From the NCBI GenBank assembly GCA_030619405.1, contig JAUXBK010000002.1, positions 1 through 37,904 of the forward strand: a stretch of DNA of 37,904 bases. Direction: 5' to 3'. The stretch is from Sedimenticola sp. Its GTDB lineage: Bacteria > Pseudomonadota > Gammaproteobacteria > Chromatiales > Chromatiaceae. The notes beneath the pieces are model-generated. The model was not told the origin of the DNA. It searched no databases and was given only the letters and a program-made list of their open reading frames with translations. Of the stretch, positions 16,226 through 24,645 are shown piece by piece (position 1 is the first letter of the stretch; every line of letters begins with the position of its first letter). A program made the translations under genes and the position numbers.

Positions 16226-16325
16226 ATGAAGTGCAAGGTGCTGATTATCGAGGATGACCCGGATATCGCCCGACTGGTGCAGATGCCCCTGTACGGGCTT
16301 CGGGGCCTCGGCTTCAAAGCAGCTC
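16226..16325 (+). pseudogene. 5' stub of a response regulator gene
   Basis: The ORF begins KVLIIEDDPDIARLVQ after MKC, the standard beta-1/alpha-1 start of a REC domain with the acidic pair (E-D-D). A degenerate LRGLGFKAAH follows. The similarity stops where the 3' end of the cell wall hydrolase gene begins on the other strand; the frame ends soon after. The phosphorylated aspartate and the rest of the receiver are absent. This is a truncated relic, divergent from the Cache-AlbA_2 sensor. Confidence 0.6.
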
Positions 16326-16943
16326 ACTCACCCTGCTGTGGTAGAAGATATGCTGGCCTATCCTGTCCCCCTCAACCAGCAGTTTTTTCCAGTAGGGGTT
16401 GACATAAGTGGCGTGGTACCAGAGTGCACCATTGGTCGGATCCTTGGAGAAACCAAAATAGACCGCATAGGCCCGTTCCACCGACTGCTTCCAGGCTTTA
16501 CGGTCTTTCGGTTCATCTGACCGGCCATCGCACCACCAGGAAAACTGACAGCGATTGCGCCTCACTTCACCCCCCTGATGAACCACCTCGCACACCGTGT
16601 CCGGGTATTTCTTGCTGGCAATCCGGTTCATCACGACATGCCCCACTGCCCGCTGGCCCTCTTCCGGCTCACTGCGCGCTTCGAAATAGATGTTCTGGGC
16701 CAGGCACTGCACTTCGCTCTTCAGCTGGGACAACTGCTGTATCCCAACCTCACCCATCAACTGCTGCAGAAGCGTCGGCTCTGCTGAAGCATCCGCACTC
16801 CGGCCAGGCCGGTAGTTGACCCTTTCGTACTCTGATGTTGCCGCCACCATGGTTTCACCGGGATCCGACAACACCAGGGTTGGAAAAACACCCGCTAAAA
16901 CAAGGGCTGTGATGCCCATTCGTACGATAAATCGCTTCATCAT
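16314..16943 (-). CDS. Cell wall hydrolase, SleB/Hydrolase_2 family
   Basis: From the ATG at 16943 the protein has 209 residues. It has an N-terminal signal-like helix (KRFIVRMGITALVLAGVFP), a linker, then a Hydrolase_2 (PF07486) domain. The domain carries AQNIYFEARSEPEEGQRAVG with the family's glutamate, VMNRIASKKYPDTVCEVV, CQFSWWCDG and GALWYHATYVNPYW. Such enzymes cleave peptidoglycan (lytic transglycosylase-like). A longer frame to 17159 exists but would bury the signal peptide. The 3' end abuts the response regulator stub, so the junction may be recombinational. Confidence 0.85.
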   Translation of the reverse strand: MMKRFIVRMGITALVLAGVFPTLVLSDPGETMVAATSEYERVNYRPGRSADASAEPTLLQQLMGEVGIQQLSQLKSEVQCLAQNIYFEARSEPEEGQRAVGHVVMNRIASKKYPDTVCEVVHQGGEVRRNRCQFSWWCDGRSDEPKDRKAWKQSVERAYAVYFGFSKDPTNGALWYHATYVNPYWKKLLVEGDRIGQHIFYHSRVSELL

Positions 16944-17128
16944 GGCGTAAACCAGTATCCCATCGCTAATCGGCCACTCTGCTCCGCCATCTGCTGCTTG
17001 CAGCCGGGGCTTGAACTCAAGCAGAAATCGTGCCAATCTGACGAATTTCAATAGATTACCGGTAGTTGAATTACTAATATAATCTATTAGTCGAGGTCGA
17101 GTGTAAAAAATACTGACATATGAAAATA

Positions 17129-17229
17129 AGGAAAAACAGGGCCAAGGACCGAGGACCAAGGAAAAGATAGAATCATCTTACCTCAATCCTCGGCCCTGTA
17201 TTTCCTGGGTCCTTGGCCCTGTTTTTCCT
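17129..17229. repeat. 22-bp perfect inverted repeat downstream of ppdK
   Basis: The arms at 17129-17150 and 17208-17229 are perfect complements (AGGAAAAACAGGGCCAAGGACC). The 57 bases between them repeat shorter versions (GGACCGAGGACCAAGG; CCTCGGCCCTG). It lies just after the ppdK stop and could act as a transcription terminator, as the far arm on the ppdK strand ends CCCTGTTTTTCCTT. It could also be a mobile foldback element. Confidence 0.65.
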
Positions 17230-17240
17230 AGGTCCTGCCT

Positions 17241-20009
17241 CTATTCCAACAACTTGGCATGGGCCGCCGCCAGCCTGGCCACCGGTACCCGGGGGGCGGA
17301 GCAGGAGACGTAGTTCAACCCTGCTTTATGGCAGAAGGCGATGGAGCCGGGATGGCCACCGTGCTCACCACAGATACCCACATTCAGGTCGGGACGCTTC
17401 TCCCGGCCCCAGCCGATCGCCAGCTGCATCAGTTTACCCACGCCCTTCACGTCCAGTACCTCGAACGGGTTGTCCTGCAGGATACCGTTCTCGTTGTACA
17501 TGGGCAGGAATTTGTTCTCCGCATCCTCCCGGGAGAAGGAGAAGGTGGCCTGAGTCAGGTCGTTGGTGCCAAAGGAGAAAAAGTCTGCCTCCTCGACCAG
17601 GGAATCGGCCCGCATACAGGCGCGTACCACCTCGATCATGGTGCCAAAGCGGAAATTCAGCTTGTGGCCACAGCTCGCCTCGATATCGGCCTGGATCTCG
17701 TCCACATAGGCCTTGACGTGCTTCAGCTCCTGAGCGGTACAGACCTGGGGCACCATGATGTGGGGATGCACCTCCAGACCCTTGGCTGCACACTCCGCCG
17801 TTGCCTCCAGCACTGCCCGGATCTGCATCTTGTAGATCTCCGGAAAGGTGATGCCCAGACGTACCCCACGGTGACCCAGCATCGGGTTGGTCTCATACAG
17901 GGCCCGCACCTTACGCAGCATGGTCTCCTTCTTGGCGATCGCCTCCTCCACCAGATGGGCGTCCACCAGGTGGCGCATGGAATCCGCCTCGGCCCGGGTC
18001 GCTTCACCTGCCTCATGCAGCAGGGTCAGGGTATTGGCCAATACTTCCATACCACGCACTGACTTGCTCAGGTGGTGTAATTTCTCCAGGTCATCCTGCA
18101 GCTGCTGTTCCGCTGGCAGAAACTCGTGAATCGGGGGATCCAGCAGACGGATGGTCACCGGCCGCGGCGCCATCGCCTCGAACAGCGCCTTGAAGTCGGC
18201 CCGCTGCATCGGCAGCAGCTTGTCCAGCGCCGCCTGGCGCTGGGCCTCATCCTCGGCCACGATCATCTCGATCACCACCGGCAGCCGATCCACCGTATTG
18301 AACATGCGCTCGGTACGGCACAGGCCGATACCCTGGGCACCGTACTTGACTGCACGGACCGCGTCCGGCGGGGTATCGGCATTGGCCAGCACGGCCAGCG
18401 TCGCCACCTCGTCCGCCCAGCCCAGCAGGGTATTGAGCTCGGAGGTGAACTCCGGTTCCACCGTCGGGATCTCGCCCAGATAGACGTTGCCGCTGCTGCC
18501 ATCGATGGTGATGACACTGCCCTCTTTGATAATCGAGTCACCCACATAGGCCTCCCGCCGCATCACGTCCACCTGGATGCCCTCGGCACCGGCCACGCAG
18601 GGTTTGCCCATACCGCGGGCCACCACGGCTGCATGGGAGGTCTTGCCACCCCGGCTGGTGAGGATACCCTCTGCGGCAAAAAAGCCGTGGATATCTTCCG
18701 GTTTGGTCTCTTCCCGTAACAGGATCACCTTGTGACCGCCGCTCTTGCCCAGCTCCTCGGCCCGGTCGGCATCAAACACCGCCTCTCCGAAAGCGGCACC
18801 CGGCGAGGCCGGCAGCCCCTGGGCCAGAGGTTTGGCTCGAAAGCCGGGGTCGAGACGGGGGTAAAGCATCTGCTCCAGCATATCCGGCTGAATCCGCAGC
18901 AACGCCTCCTCCCGGCTGATCAACCCCTCCTTCTCCATCTCCACCGAGGTGCGGACCATAGCGATGGCATTCATCTTACCGTTGCGGGTCTGCAGACAGT
19001 AGAGGATGCCCCGTTCGATGGTGAACTCGAAGTCCTGCACCTCACGGTAGTGCTGTTCCAGTTTCTGTCGCAACTGTTCAAGCTGACGGGCCATCTCCGG
19101 CATCTCCGTCGCCATCCGATCGATGGGCTTGGGGGTGCGGATACCCGCTACCACGTCCTCACCCTGGGCATTCACCAGGTACTCGCCGTACAGCTTGTTC
19201 TCGCCGGTACCCGGGTTGCGGGTGAAGCCCACGCCGGTGGCAGAGTCGTCACCCCGATTACCGAACACCATGGTGCAGACATTAACCGCTGTGCCATTGG
19301 CCATGTCGGGCGTGATATTGAACTCCCGACGATAATCCACGGCCCGCTTGCCCGACCATGAACCAAACACCGCCTTGATGGCGATCTCCAATTGCTGGTA
19401 GGGGTCTTCCGGGAAAGGACGGCCGGTGTGATCCTCAACCACTCGCAGAAAACGCTCGCTGATCTCCTTCAGGCCATCCGCCGACAGGCCCACATCCTCG
19501 GTGACATGGGCCTGCTGCTTGACCGCGTCGAACTCCAGGTCGAACAGTTCGTCCGGAATCCCCTGCGCGACCTTGCCAAACAGCTGGATGAAACGGCGAT
19601 AGGCGTCGTAACCGAAGCGCGGGTCTCCGGTCTGCTCGATCTCCCCCTGCAGGGTCTCGGCGTTGAGCCCCAGGTTGAGGATGGTATCCATCATGCCCGG
19701 CATGGACATGGCGGAACCGCTGCGCACGGAGACCAGCAGCGGGTTGCCGCTGTCACCGAACCCCTTGCCGGTGGCCTGCTCCACCGCACGCATCTGCTCC
19801 CGTACCTGATCCATGATCCCCGGTGCGAGCTCATCACCGTCGGACGCCAGGTACTCCAGGCAGGCCTCGGTGGTGATTACGAATCCCGGGGGCACATTGA
19901 GCCCGATCTGGGTCATCTCGCAGAGATTGGCTCCCTTGCCGCCGAGAAGTTTCTTGTTCTTTCCGTCGCCCTCTGAAAAATTGAAGACCCACTTAGAATT
20001 GCTGGACAT
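17241..20009 (-). CDS. ppdK: Pyruvate, phosphate dikinase
   Basis: The enzyme interconverts pyruvate, ATP and Pi with PEP, AMP and PPi. It has 922 residues, full length. The N-terminal nucleotide-binding domain (LLGGKGANLCEM; GSAMSMPGMMDTILNLG) is followed by the swivelling domain with the catalytic histidine in GGKTSHAAVVARGMGKPC. The C-terminal PEP/pyruvate barrel has GEHGGHPGSIAFC and the catalytic cysteine in NYVSCSAPRVPVARL. A good ribosome site (AAGGAG) precedes the ATG. It is divergent from valS across about 180 bases. In pyrophosphate-using autotrophs the enzyme can run glycolytically; here the direction is open. Confidence 0.97.
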   Translation of the reverse strand: MSSNSKWVFNFSEGDGKNKKLLGGKGANLCEMTQIGLNVPPGFVITTEACLEYLASDGDELAPGIMDQVREQMRAVEQATGKGFGDSGNPLLVSVRSGSAMSMPGMMDTILNLGLNAETLQGEIEQTGDPRFGYDAYRRFIQLFGKVAQGIPDELFDLEFDAVKQQAHVTEDVGLSADGLKEISERFLRVVEDHTGRPFPEDPYQQLEIAIKAVFGSWSGKRAVDYRREFNITPDMANGTAVNVCTMVFGNRGDDSATGVGFTRNPGTGENKLYGEYLVNAQGEDVVAGIRTPKPIDRMATEMPEMARQLEQLRQKLEQHYREVQDFEFTIERGILYCLQTRNGKMNAIAMVRTSVEMEKEGLISREEALLRIQPDMLEQMLYPRLDPGFRAKPLAQGLPASPGAAFGEAVFDADRAEELGKSGGHKVILLREETKPEDIHGFFAAEGILTSRGGKTSHAAVVARGMGKPCVAGAEGIQVDVMRREAYVGDSIIKEGSVITIDGSSGNVYLGEIPTVEPEFTSELNTLLGWADEVATLAVLANADTPPDAVRAVKYGAQGIGLCRTERMFNTVDRLPVVIEMIVAEDEAQRQAALDKLLPMQRADFKALFEAMAPRPVTIRLLDPPIHEFLPAEQQLQDDLEKLHHLSKSVRGMEVLANTLTLLHEAGEATRAEADSMRHLVDAHLVEEAIAKKETMLRKVRALYETNPMLGHRGVRLGITFPEIYKMQIRAVLEATAECAAKGLEVHPHIMVPQVCTAQELKHVKAYVDEIQADIEASCGHKLNFRFGTMIEVVRACMRADSLVEEADFFSFGTNDLTQATFSFSREDAENKFLPMYNENGILQDNPFEVLDVKGVGKLMQLAIGWGREKRPDLNVGICGEHGGHPGSIAFCHKAGLNYVSCSAPRVPVARLAAAHAKLLE

Positions 20010-20085
20010 AATTTTTTACTGCTCCTTATAATCTTTGGCTGGAATTGATCATCGCCCGCAGACACTTCTGCGCGCCGGAATTCGG

Positions 20086-20091
20086 TATAAT
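20086..20091 (+). promoter_or_regulatory. TATAAT -10 hexamer ahead of valS
   Basis: A perfect TATAAT lies about 100 bases before the valS ATG in the ppdK-valS intergenic region, implying a leader of about 90 bases. The -35 region shows no strong match. Confidence 0.4.
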
Positions 20092-20190
20092 GCGGGGTTC
20101 CTGAGTCTGCATTCGGGGTTTATCCGATGGCCCCCGCGAATCCAGTCTGAATGTTAAGCGACCCATTTTACCTCATTATTACGGCGACTG

Positions 20191-23166
20191 ATGGAAAAAA
20201 CATACGAACCGCACAGCCTGGAGCAGCGCTGGTACCAGACCTGGGAACAGCGGGGCTGCTTCGCCCCCGCCGAAGATGCGAGCAGGGACAACCCCTACTG
20301 CATCATGATCCCTCCGCCCAACGTCACCGGCAGGCTGCACATGGGCCACGCCTTTCAGGACACCATCATGGATGCCCTGATCCGCTACCATCGGATGCGC
20401 GGTGACAAGACCCTGTGGCAGGCCGGCTCCGACCACGCCGGCATCGCCACTCAGATGGTGGTGGAGCGCTTGCTGGAGCGGGAGGGCAAGGGCCGCCATG
20501 ACCTGGGGCGTGAGCGATTCATCGAACGGGTGTGGGAGTGGAAGCAGCAGTCGGGCAACACCATCACCCGACAGCTGCGCCGCATGGGGGCCTCTCTGGA
20601 CTGGGAGCAGGAGCGCTTCACCATGGACGAGGGACTCTCCGAGGCAGTCAAGGAGGTGTTCGTCCGGCTCTACGAAGAGGGTCTGATCTACCGGGGCAAA
20701 CGACTGGTCAACTGGGACCCGGTGCTGCACACAGCGGTGTCCGACCTGGAGGTGCTCTCCGGGGAGGAGAGCGGACACATGTGGCACATGCGCTACCCTC
20801 TGAGCAACGGCCAGGGCCACCTGATCGTCGCCACCACCCGCCCGGAGACCCTGATCGGCGACTGCGCGGTCGCCGTGCACCCGGGGGACGAGCGCTATAA
20901 GCACCTGCTGGGTGAGCTGGTCGAGCTGCCGCTCACCGGCCGCCGCATCCCCATCATCGCCGACGAACACGTAGACCCCGAGTTCGGTACCGGCTGCGTC
21001 AAGATCACCCCGGCCCACGACTTCAACGACTACCAGGTGTGGCAGCGCCACCGGGACGAAAAGGCGATCTCGGAACAGCCCCACGGCGGTCTGATCAACA
21101 TCTTCACCGTGGACGCTTCCCTGCGTGACAACGAAGAGGAGGAGGATGGGCTGATCCCGCAGCAATACGTGGGACTGGACCGTTACCAGGCCCGCAAACG
21201 GATGGTCGCTGATCTGGACGCAGCCGAGCTGCTGGAGAAGATCGAGGCCCACAAGCTGATGGTGCCCCGGGGCGACCGCTCCGGCAGCGTGATCGAACCC
21301 TTCCTCACCGATCAGTGGTACGTGAAGGTCAAGCCCCTGGCCCGGCCCGCCATCGAGGCGGTGGAAAACGGCCGCATCCGCTTCGTACCCGACAACTGGA
21401 AGAACACTTACTTCGAGTGGATGCGCAACATCGAGGACTGGTGCATCAGCCGCCAGATCTGGTGGGGCCACCGGATCCCCGCCTGGTACGACGACGCGGG
21501 TAACGTGTACGTGGGCCGTGACGAGGCGGAGGTGCGGGAGCAGCACGGGCTGGCCCCGGACTACCCCCTGCGCCAGGACGAGGATGTGCTGGATACCTGG
21601 TTCAGCTCCGCCCTCTGGCCCTTCTCCACCCTGGGCTGGCCCGAGCAGACCGAACGGCTGGCCACCTTCTATCCCACCAGCGTGCTGGTGACCGGCTTCG
21701 ACATCATCTTCTTCTGGGTCGCCCGCATGATCATGATGGGGCTGAAATTCATGGGTGACGTCCCGTTCCGGGAGATTTACATCCATGGGCTGGTGCGCGA
21801 CTCTCACGGGGAGAAGATGTCCAAATCCAAGGGCAACGTGCTGGACCCCATCGACCTGATCGACGGCATCGAGCTGGAGCCTCTGGTGGAGAAACGCACC
21901 AGCGGCATGATGCAGCCCCAGCTGGCGAAGCGGATCGAACGGCAGACCCGCGAGGACTTCCCGGACGGCATCCCTTCCTTCGGCACCGACGCCCTGCGCT
22001 TCACCTTTGCCGCGCTCGCCACCACCGGACGTGACATCAAGTTCGACCTGGGGCGGATCGAGGGCTACCGCAACTTCTGCAACAAACTGTGGAACGCGGC
22101 CCGTTTCGTACTGATGAACACGGAAGGCCAGGACTGTGCCGCACAGGGAAGTGCAAATGCCGCGGGAGGCAGGACGCCGGAAGCGGCCGGTAGCGAGGGA
22201 GGCGAGATCGAGCTGAGCATGGCAGACCGCTGGATCGTCTCCCGCCTGCAAAGCACCGAACAGGCGGTGTCCAACGCCATCGAGAGCTATCGTCTCGACC
22301 AGGCGGCGAAGGCGATCTACGAGTTCACCTGGAACGAGTACTGTGACTGGTATCTGGAGCTGTGCAAGCCGGTACTGAACGACGACAGCGCCTCCGATGC
22401 CGCCCGGCGGGGCACCCGCCGCACCCTGGTACGGGTGCTGGAGACGCTGCTGCGGCTGGCCCACCCCATCATGCCCTTCATCACCGAGGAGATCTGGCAG
22501 CAGGTCGCCCCGCTAGCCGGAAAGTCCGGCGACGTACAAAGAAATACAAGTGCCGCAGAAGGCACGACTGCACGAATGCAGGAGGTAGAGCGAAACAGGA
22601 AGCCCGGGCCGAGGATGCCGGGAGCGACCGAGACCATCATGCTGCAGCCCTACCCCGCCAGCGACGGGCGCCTCATCGACCCGGAAGCGGAGGCGGAGAT
22701 GGAGTGGGTGATGCAGTTCATCCTGGGCGTGCGTCGCATCAAGGGCGAAATGAACATCGCCCCTGGCAAACCCCTCCCGGTGCTGCTGCAGAACAGCTCG
22801 GCCCGGGACCGGGCGTGGCTGGAGAAGAACCGGCACTACCTCGATTTCCTGGCTCGGCTGGAATCGGTCACCCTGCTGGATGACACGGACGAGGCCCCTG
22901 AGTCGGCCACTGCCCTGGTGGGCGAGATGAAGCTGCTGATCCCGATGGCCGGTCTGATCGACAAGGCGGCGGAGCTGACCCGGCTGGAGAAAGAGATTGG
23001 CAAGATCGAAGCCGATGTCGAGCGGATCGAAAACAAGCTCGCCAACCCCAACTTCGTGGAGCGGGCCCCGGCGACCGTGGTCGACAAGGAGCGCCACAAG
23101 CTGGCGGATCAGCTGTCGGCGCTGACCAAGCTGCGGGAGCAGCTGGAGAAGATCCGGCAACTATAG
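20191..23166 (+). CDS. valS: Valyl-tRNA synthetase
   Basis: This class I synthetase charges tRNA-Val. It has 991 residues against about 950 in E. coli. The HIGH-type motif is in [15 protein letters not shown] (about 44-58), KMSKS in [10 protein letters not shown] (about 540), the DSHG segment precedes it, and a C-terminal coiled coil starts near 925. Two insertions relative to the family are visible: about residues 651-671 (between NTEGQDC and [10 protein letters not shown]) and about 781-813 (between LAGKSG and ETIMLQPYP). Both are rich in Ala, Gly, Arg and Glu. The second is encoded by a sequence shared with the intergenic repeat at 2738-2753. Both should lie at surface loops, since the motifs are intact. 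Confidence 0.97.
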   Translation: MEKTYEPHSLEQRWYQTWEQRGCFAPAEDASRDNPYCIMIPPPNVTGRLHMGHAFQDTIMDALIRYHRMRGDKTLWQAGSDHAGIATQMVVERLLEREGKGRHDLGRERFIERVWEWKQQSGNTITRQLRRMGASLDWEQERFTMDEGLSEAVKEVFVRLYEEGLIYRGKRLVNWDPVLHTAVSDLEVLSGEESGHMWHMRYPLSNGQGHLIVATTRPETLIGDCAVAVHPGDERYKHLLGELVELPLTGRRIPIIADEHVDPEFGTGCVKITPAHDFNDYQVWQRHRDEKAISEQPHGGLINIFTVDASLRDNEEEEDGLIPQQYVGLDRYQARKRMVADLDAAELLEKIEAHKLMVPRGDRSGSVIEPFLTDQWYVKVKPLARPAIEAVENGRIRFVPDNWKNTYFEWMRNIEDWCISRQIWWGHRIPAWYDDAGNVYVGRDEAEVREQHGLAPDYPLRQDEDVLDTWFSSALWPFSTLGWPEQTERLATFYPTSVLVTGFDIIFFWVARMIMMGLKFMGDVPFREIYIHGLVRDSHGEKMSKSKGNVLDPIDLIDGIELEPLVEKRTSGMMQPQLAKRIERQTREDFPDGIPSFGTDALRFTFAALATTGRDIKFDLGRIEGYRNFCNKLWNAARFVLMNTEGQDCAAQGSANAAGGRTPEAAGSEGGEIELSMADRWIVSRLQSTEQAVSNAIESYRLDQAAKAIYEFTWNEYCDWYLELCKPVLNDDSASDAARRGTRRTLVRVLETLLRLAHPIMPFITEEIWQQVAPLAGKSGDVQRNTSAAEGTTARMQEVERNRKPGPRMPGATETIMLQPYPASDGRLIDPEAEAEMEWVMQFILGVRRIKGEMNIAPGKPLPVLLQNSSARDRAWLEKNRHYLDFLARLESVTLLDDTDEAPESATALVGEMKLLIPMAGLIDKAAELTRLEKEIGKIEADVERIENKLANPNFVERAPATVVDKERHKLADQLSALTKLREQLEKIRQL
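22141..22200 (+). repeat. In-frame insertion 1 in valS
   Basis: About 60 bases encode an Ala/Gly-rich segment absent from typical ValRS, between NTEGQDC and the conserved IELSMADRW. The DNA (GCCGGAAGC-GGCCGG) is palindromic and resembles the second valS insertion in composition. It may be a decayed copy of the same repeat. Confidence 0.4.
22530..22630 (+). repeat. In-frame repeat insertion 2 in valS
   Basis: About 100 bases code for residues ~781-813, absent from typical ValRS. They contain AATGCAGGAGGTAGAG (22574-22589), identical over 16 bases to 2738-2753 in the xpaC-telA intergenic element. CGACTGCA precedes both copies and a GC-rich palindromic tail follows here. The repeat has therefore entered an essential gene without breaking the frame. 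Confidence 0.6.
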
Positions 23167-23252
23167 CAATATTTTTCGCTTCCCACGCGAGGCGCTGGTA
23201 CAAGTCACGGAAAAATAAGACATTTCGCCGCGGATTAACGCGGATTACACAG

Positions 23253-23312
23253 ATGAAAGTTTATAGACCCAAAGGCGAGGCACAATTGCTCAACGAGTTG
23301 AAGGCTACTGGG
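23253..23312 (+). pseudogene. GxxExxY gene fragment, part 1 (cassette C)
   Basis: The frame reads RPKGEAQLLNELKATG, matching the central-to-late part of GxxExxY proteins (EAQLLNYLKATG). The N-terminal two thirds are missing; the left repeat end stands in their place. The frame is then interrupted by the GTAAC-ended element. Confidence 0.65.
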
Positions 23313-23449
23313 GTAACTTTTCAATAACTCTGTGAAAATGGGTAGGGTGGATCAAGGAGCGTAGCGACGGATTCACCAACTGTGCGGGTTTTGGTGGATC
23401 CGCTAAGCTTGATCCACCCTACATTTTTGTGGTTTGCATGGATTTTTAC
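23313..23449. mobile_element. GTAAC-ended small element, copy 2
   Basis: The 137-bp unit starts GTAACTTTTCAATAA. Its interior palindrome has GTAGGGTGGATC and GATCCACCCTAC arms, and its right terminus has decayed to TTTTTAC. It is flanked by perfect 8-bp duplications CTACTGGG (23305-23312 and 23450-23457). It interrupts the GxxExxY relic of cassette C. Confidence 0.8.
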
Positions 23450-23581
23450 CTACTGGGACGAATATCGGGCTGCTAATCAACATCGGCACCCAGAAAGTAG
23501 CGTTCCCGGAAAGAGGCTTGTGTTATCAAAACAATCCGTGTTTCATCCGCGTTAATCCGCGGCTGCTTTTGTGTCTGTGAA
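23450..23581 (+). pseudogene. GxxExxY gene fragment, part 2 (cassette C)
   Basis: After the inserted element the frame continues as IGLLINIGTQKVAF, the GLLINFG signature of the GxxExxY C-terminus. It then reads through the right inverted repeat to a TGA at 23579-23581. Joined to part 1 without the duplication it gives KATGTNIGLLINIG in one frame. Confidence 0.65.
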
Positions 23582-23594
23582 CGCACACAGTAAT

Positions 23595-23651
23595 ACCTAG
23601 ATCCTGCAAGTGCTCGCACACACATAGCACGCTCACTTGCAGGATCTAGGT
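23595..23651. mobile_element. CCTAGATCCTGCAAGT foldback, short copy
   Basis: Inverted ends ACCTAGATCCTGCAAGTG and the complement bound a 57-bp unit, flanked by GTAAT at 23590-23594 and 23652-23656. It is a deletion form of the 162-bp elements at 30127 and 36591. Confidence 0.7.
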
Positions 23652-23667
23652 GTAATAGTTACCTGAT

Positions 23668-23707
23668 TTTTCAGTTTTTCTTTGCGCCTCTGCGCCTTTG
23701 CGCGAGA
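23668..23707. repeat. Solo GCGCCTCTGCGCCTTTGCGCG repeat arm
   Basis: TTTTTCTTTGCGCCTCTGCG and the following CCTTTGCGCGAG form a direct-repeat arm of the kind that often flanks GxxExxY genes. No partner arm or gene is seen beside it. It lies just before the cupin gene. Confidence 0.35.
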
Positions 23708-23751
23708 AATGCCTTTGTTTTTTTAATCCTGATATAGAGGAATCGCCAGCA

Positions 23752-24096
23752 ATGAAAATAACCCGGCTGGAAGCCTGTGAGACCGTTCCAATCACGATGG
23801 AGGGGGTGGTGGGTGCTACCAAGCAGGTGCCGATCGGCAAGGTCGACGGCGCCCCCAACTTCTCCATCCGGGTCTTTACCCTGGAGCCCGGTGGGCACAC
23901 CCCACACCACCAACACCAGACCGAGCATCTCAACTATATCCTGGAGGGAAAGGGCGAAGTGCTGGAGGGCGAGCAACCACGGCCCGTCGGCAAGGGTGAC
24001 TTCGTGCTGGTCAAACCCAACGAGCGGCACCAGTACCGCAACACCGGCAACACTCCGCTGGTGTTCATGTGCATGGTCCCGAGCGAATACGAGTAA
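23752..24096 (+). CDS. Small single-domain cupin protein
   Basis: From the ATG at 23752 the protein has 114 residues, a normal size for a one-domain cupin (Cupin_2). The metal-site motif is visible as GGHTPHHQHQTEHLNYILEG, and the second motif as PVGKGDFVLVKPNERHQYRN. An AGAGG ribosome site lies about 11 bases upstream. The frame is open further left but only through repeat DNA. Such cupins bind a metal and may be small enzymes or sensors; the substrate is unknown. Its stop codon overlaps the left end of a small repeat element. Confidence 0.85.
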   Translation: MKITRLEACETVPITMEGVVGATKQVPIGKVDGAPNFSIRVFTLEPGGHTPHHQHQTEHLNYILEGKGEVLEGEQPRPVGKGDFVLVKPNERHQYRNTGNTPLVFMCMVPSEYE

Positions 24097-24184
24097 GGGC
24101 TCGCGCCAAAATGCGTTTACATTTATGGGTGTCGAGATGATAGATCGGCGACCAGAAATGTGAAATCATTTTGAAGCGAGCCCT
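24096..24184. repeat. AGGGCTCGC inverted-repeat element
   Basis: The ends AGGGCTCGCGCCAAAATG and the complement of AGGGCTCGCTTCAAAATG (16 of 18) bound an 89-bp unit. It begins in the stop codon of the cupin gene. It could serve as a terminator-like hairpin or be a mobile remnant. No other copy is seen in the window. Confidence 0.55.
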
Positions 24185-24303
24185 AAGAGGCTTGAGATCC
24201 ACCTGACCGGCCCCATATTCGATAGCAGACCGCTAACCGGCGTGCAGGTGCGTACCCTGGCAAAAGCAATACTCAAATCTTCAATTCTAGAGGGAAAGCA
24301 GTT

Positions 24304-24561
24304 ATGCCCACATACGACTATTTCTGTGAGGCCAACGACCGCAAGGTAGAGGTCAGCCACAAGATGAGTGAAAACCTCACCAACTGGGGTGAACTCTGCG
24401 AGCGGGCCGGCCAGGAACTCGGCGACACAGCGGCAGACACTCCGGTCAAACGCCTCGCCACCGGCGGCAACATCATCAACAGTTCCAGCCGCAACGAGCC
24501 CGCTCCCGCCTGCGCTACCGGCGCCTGCTGCCCCGGCGGCATGTGCGGCCTCCCCGAGTAA
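24304..24561 (+). CDS. FmdB-type putative regulatory/zinc-binding protein
   Basis: The protein has 85 residues and the family opening MPTYDYFCEAND. It then has VSHKMSENLTNWGELCERAG, the phrase PVKRLATGGN, and a cysteine-rich tail (ACATGACCPGGMCG). In FmdB zinc ribbons two CxxC pairs bind zinc; here the first pair is reduced to C8 and C32, so metal binding may rely on the tail. AGAGGGAAAG precedes the ATG. The family role is unclear. Confidence 0.8.
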   Translation: MPTYDYFCEANDRKVEVSHKMSENLTNWGELCERAGQELGDTAADTPVKRLATGGNIINSSSRNEPAPACATGACCPGGMCGLPE

Positions 24562-24596
24562 CGCCTCGAGCCAGACCTCCACGGCCTTTTTTTGGT

Positions 24597-24635
24597 CCCC
24601 TCTCCCCCCAGGGAGAGGGGTGTTTTACAAGAACC
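24597..24635. terminator. Hairpin between convergent genes, solo repeat end
   Basis: CCCCTCTCCC and GGGAGAGGGG form a 10-bp perfect stem (24597-24620). TGTTTT follows on the plus strand, and TTTTTTT precedes it, so it could terminate both the FmdB-type and DUF2780 genes. With the following ACAAGAACC it resembles the right end of the element at 2676-2869. Confidence 0.5.
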
Positions 24636-24645
24636 CCCAAGGGCT

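Larger units (their letters stand above)
23227..23563. mobile_element. IR cassette C with GxxExxY relic
   Basis: The ends at about 23227-23254 and 23534-23563 are inverted copies of the CCGCGGATTAACGCGGATT sequence. Inside is a GxxExxY 3' region split by a GTAAC-ended element (23313-23449). Removing that element and one 8-bp duplication restores a continuous reading frame that runs into the right end. It lies downstream of valS. Confidence 0.75.

Noticed and set aside
20179-22464. 761-codon open frame antisense to valS
   Set aside because: Product is low-complexity His/Gln/Val/Gly text typical of antisense of GC-rich genes; valS on the other strand is unambiguous.
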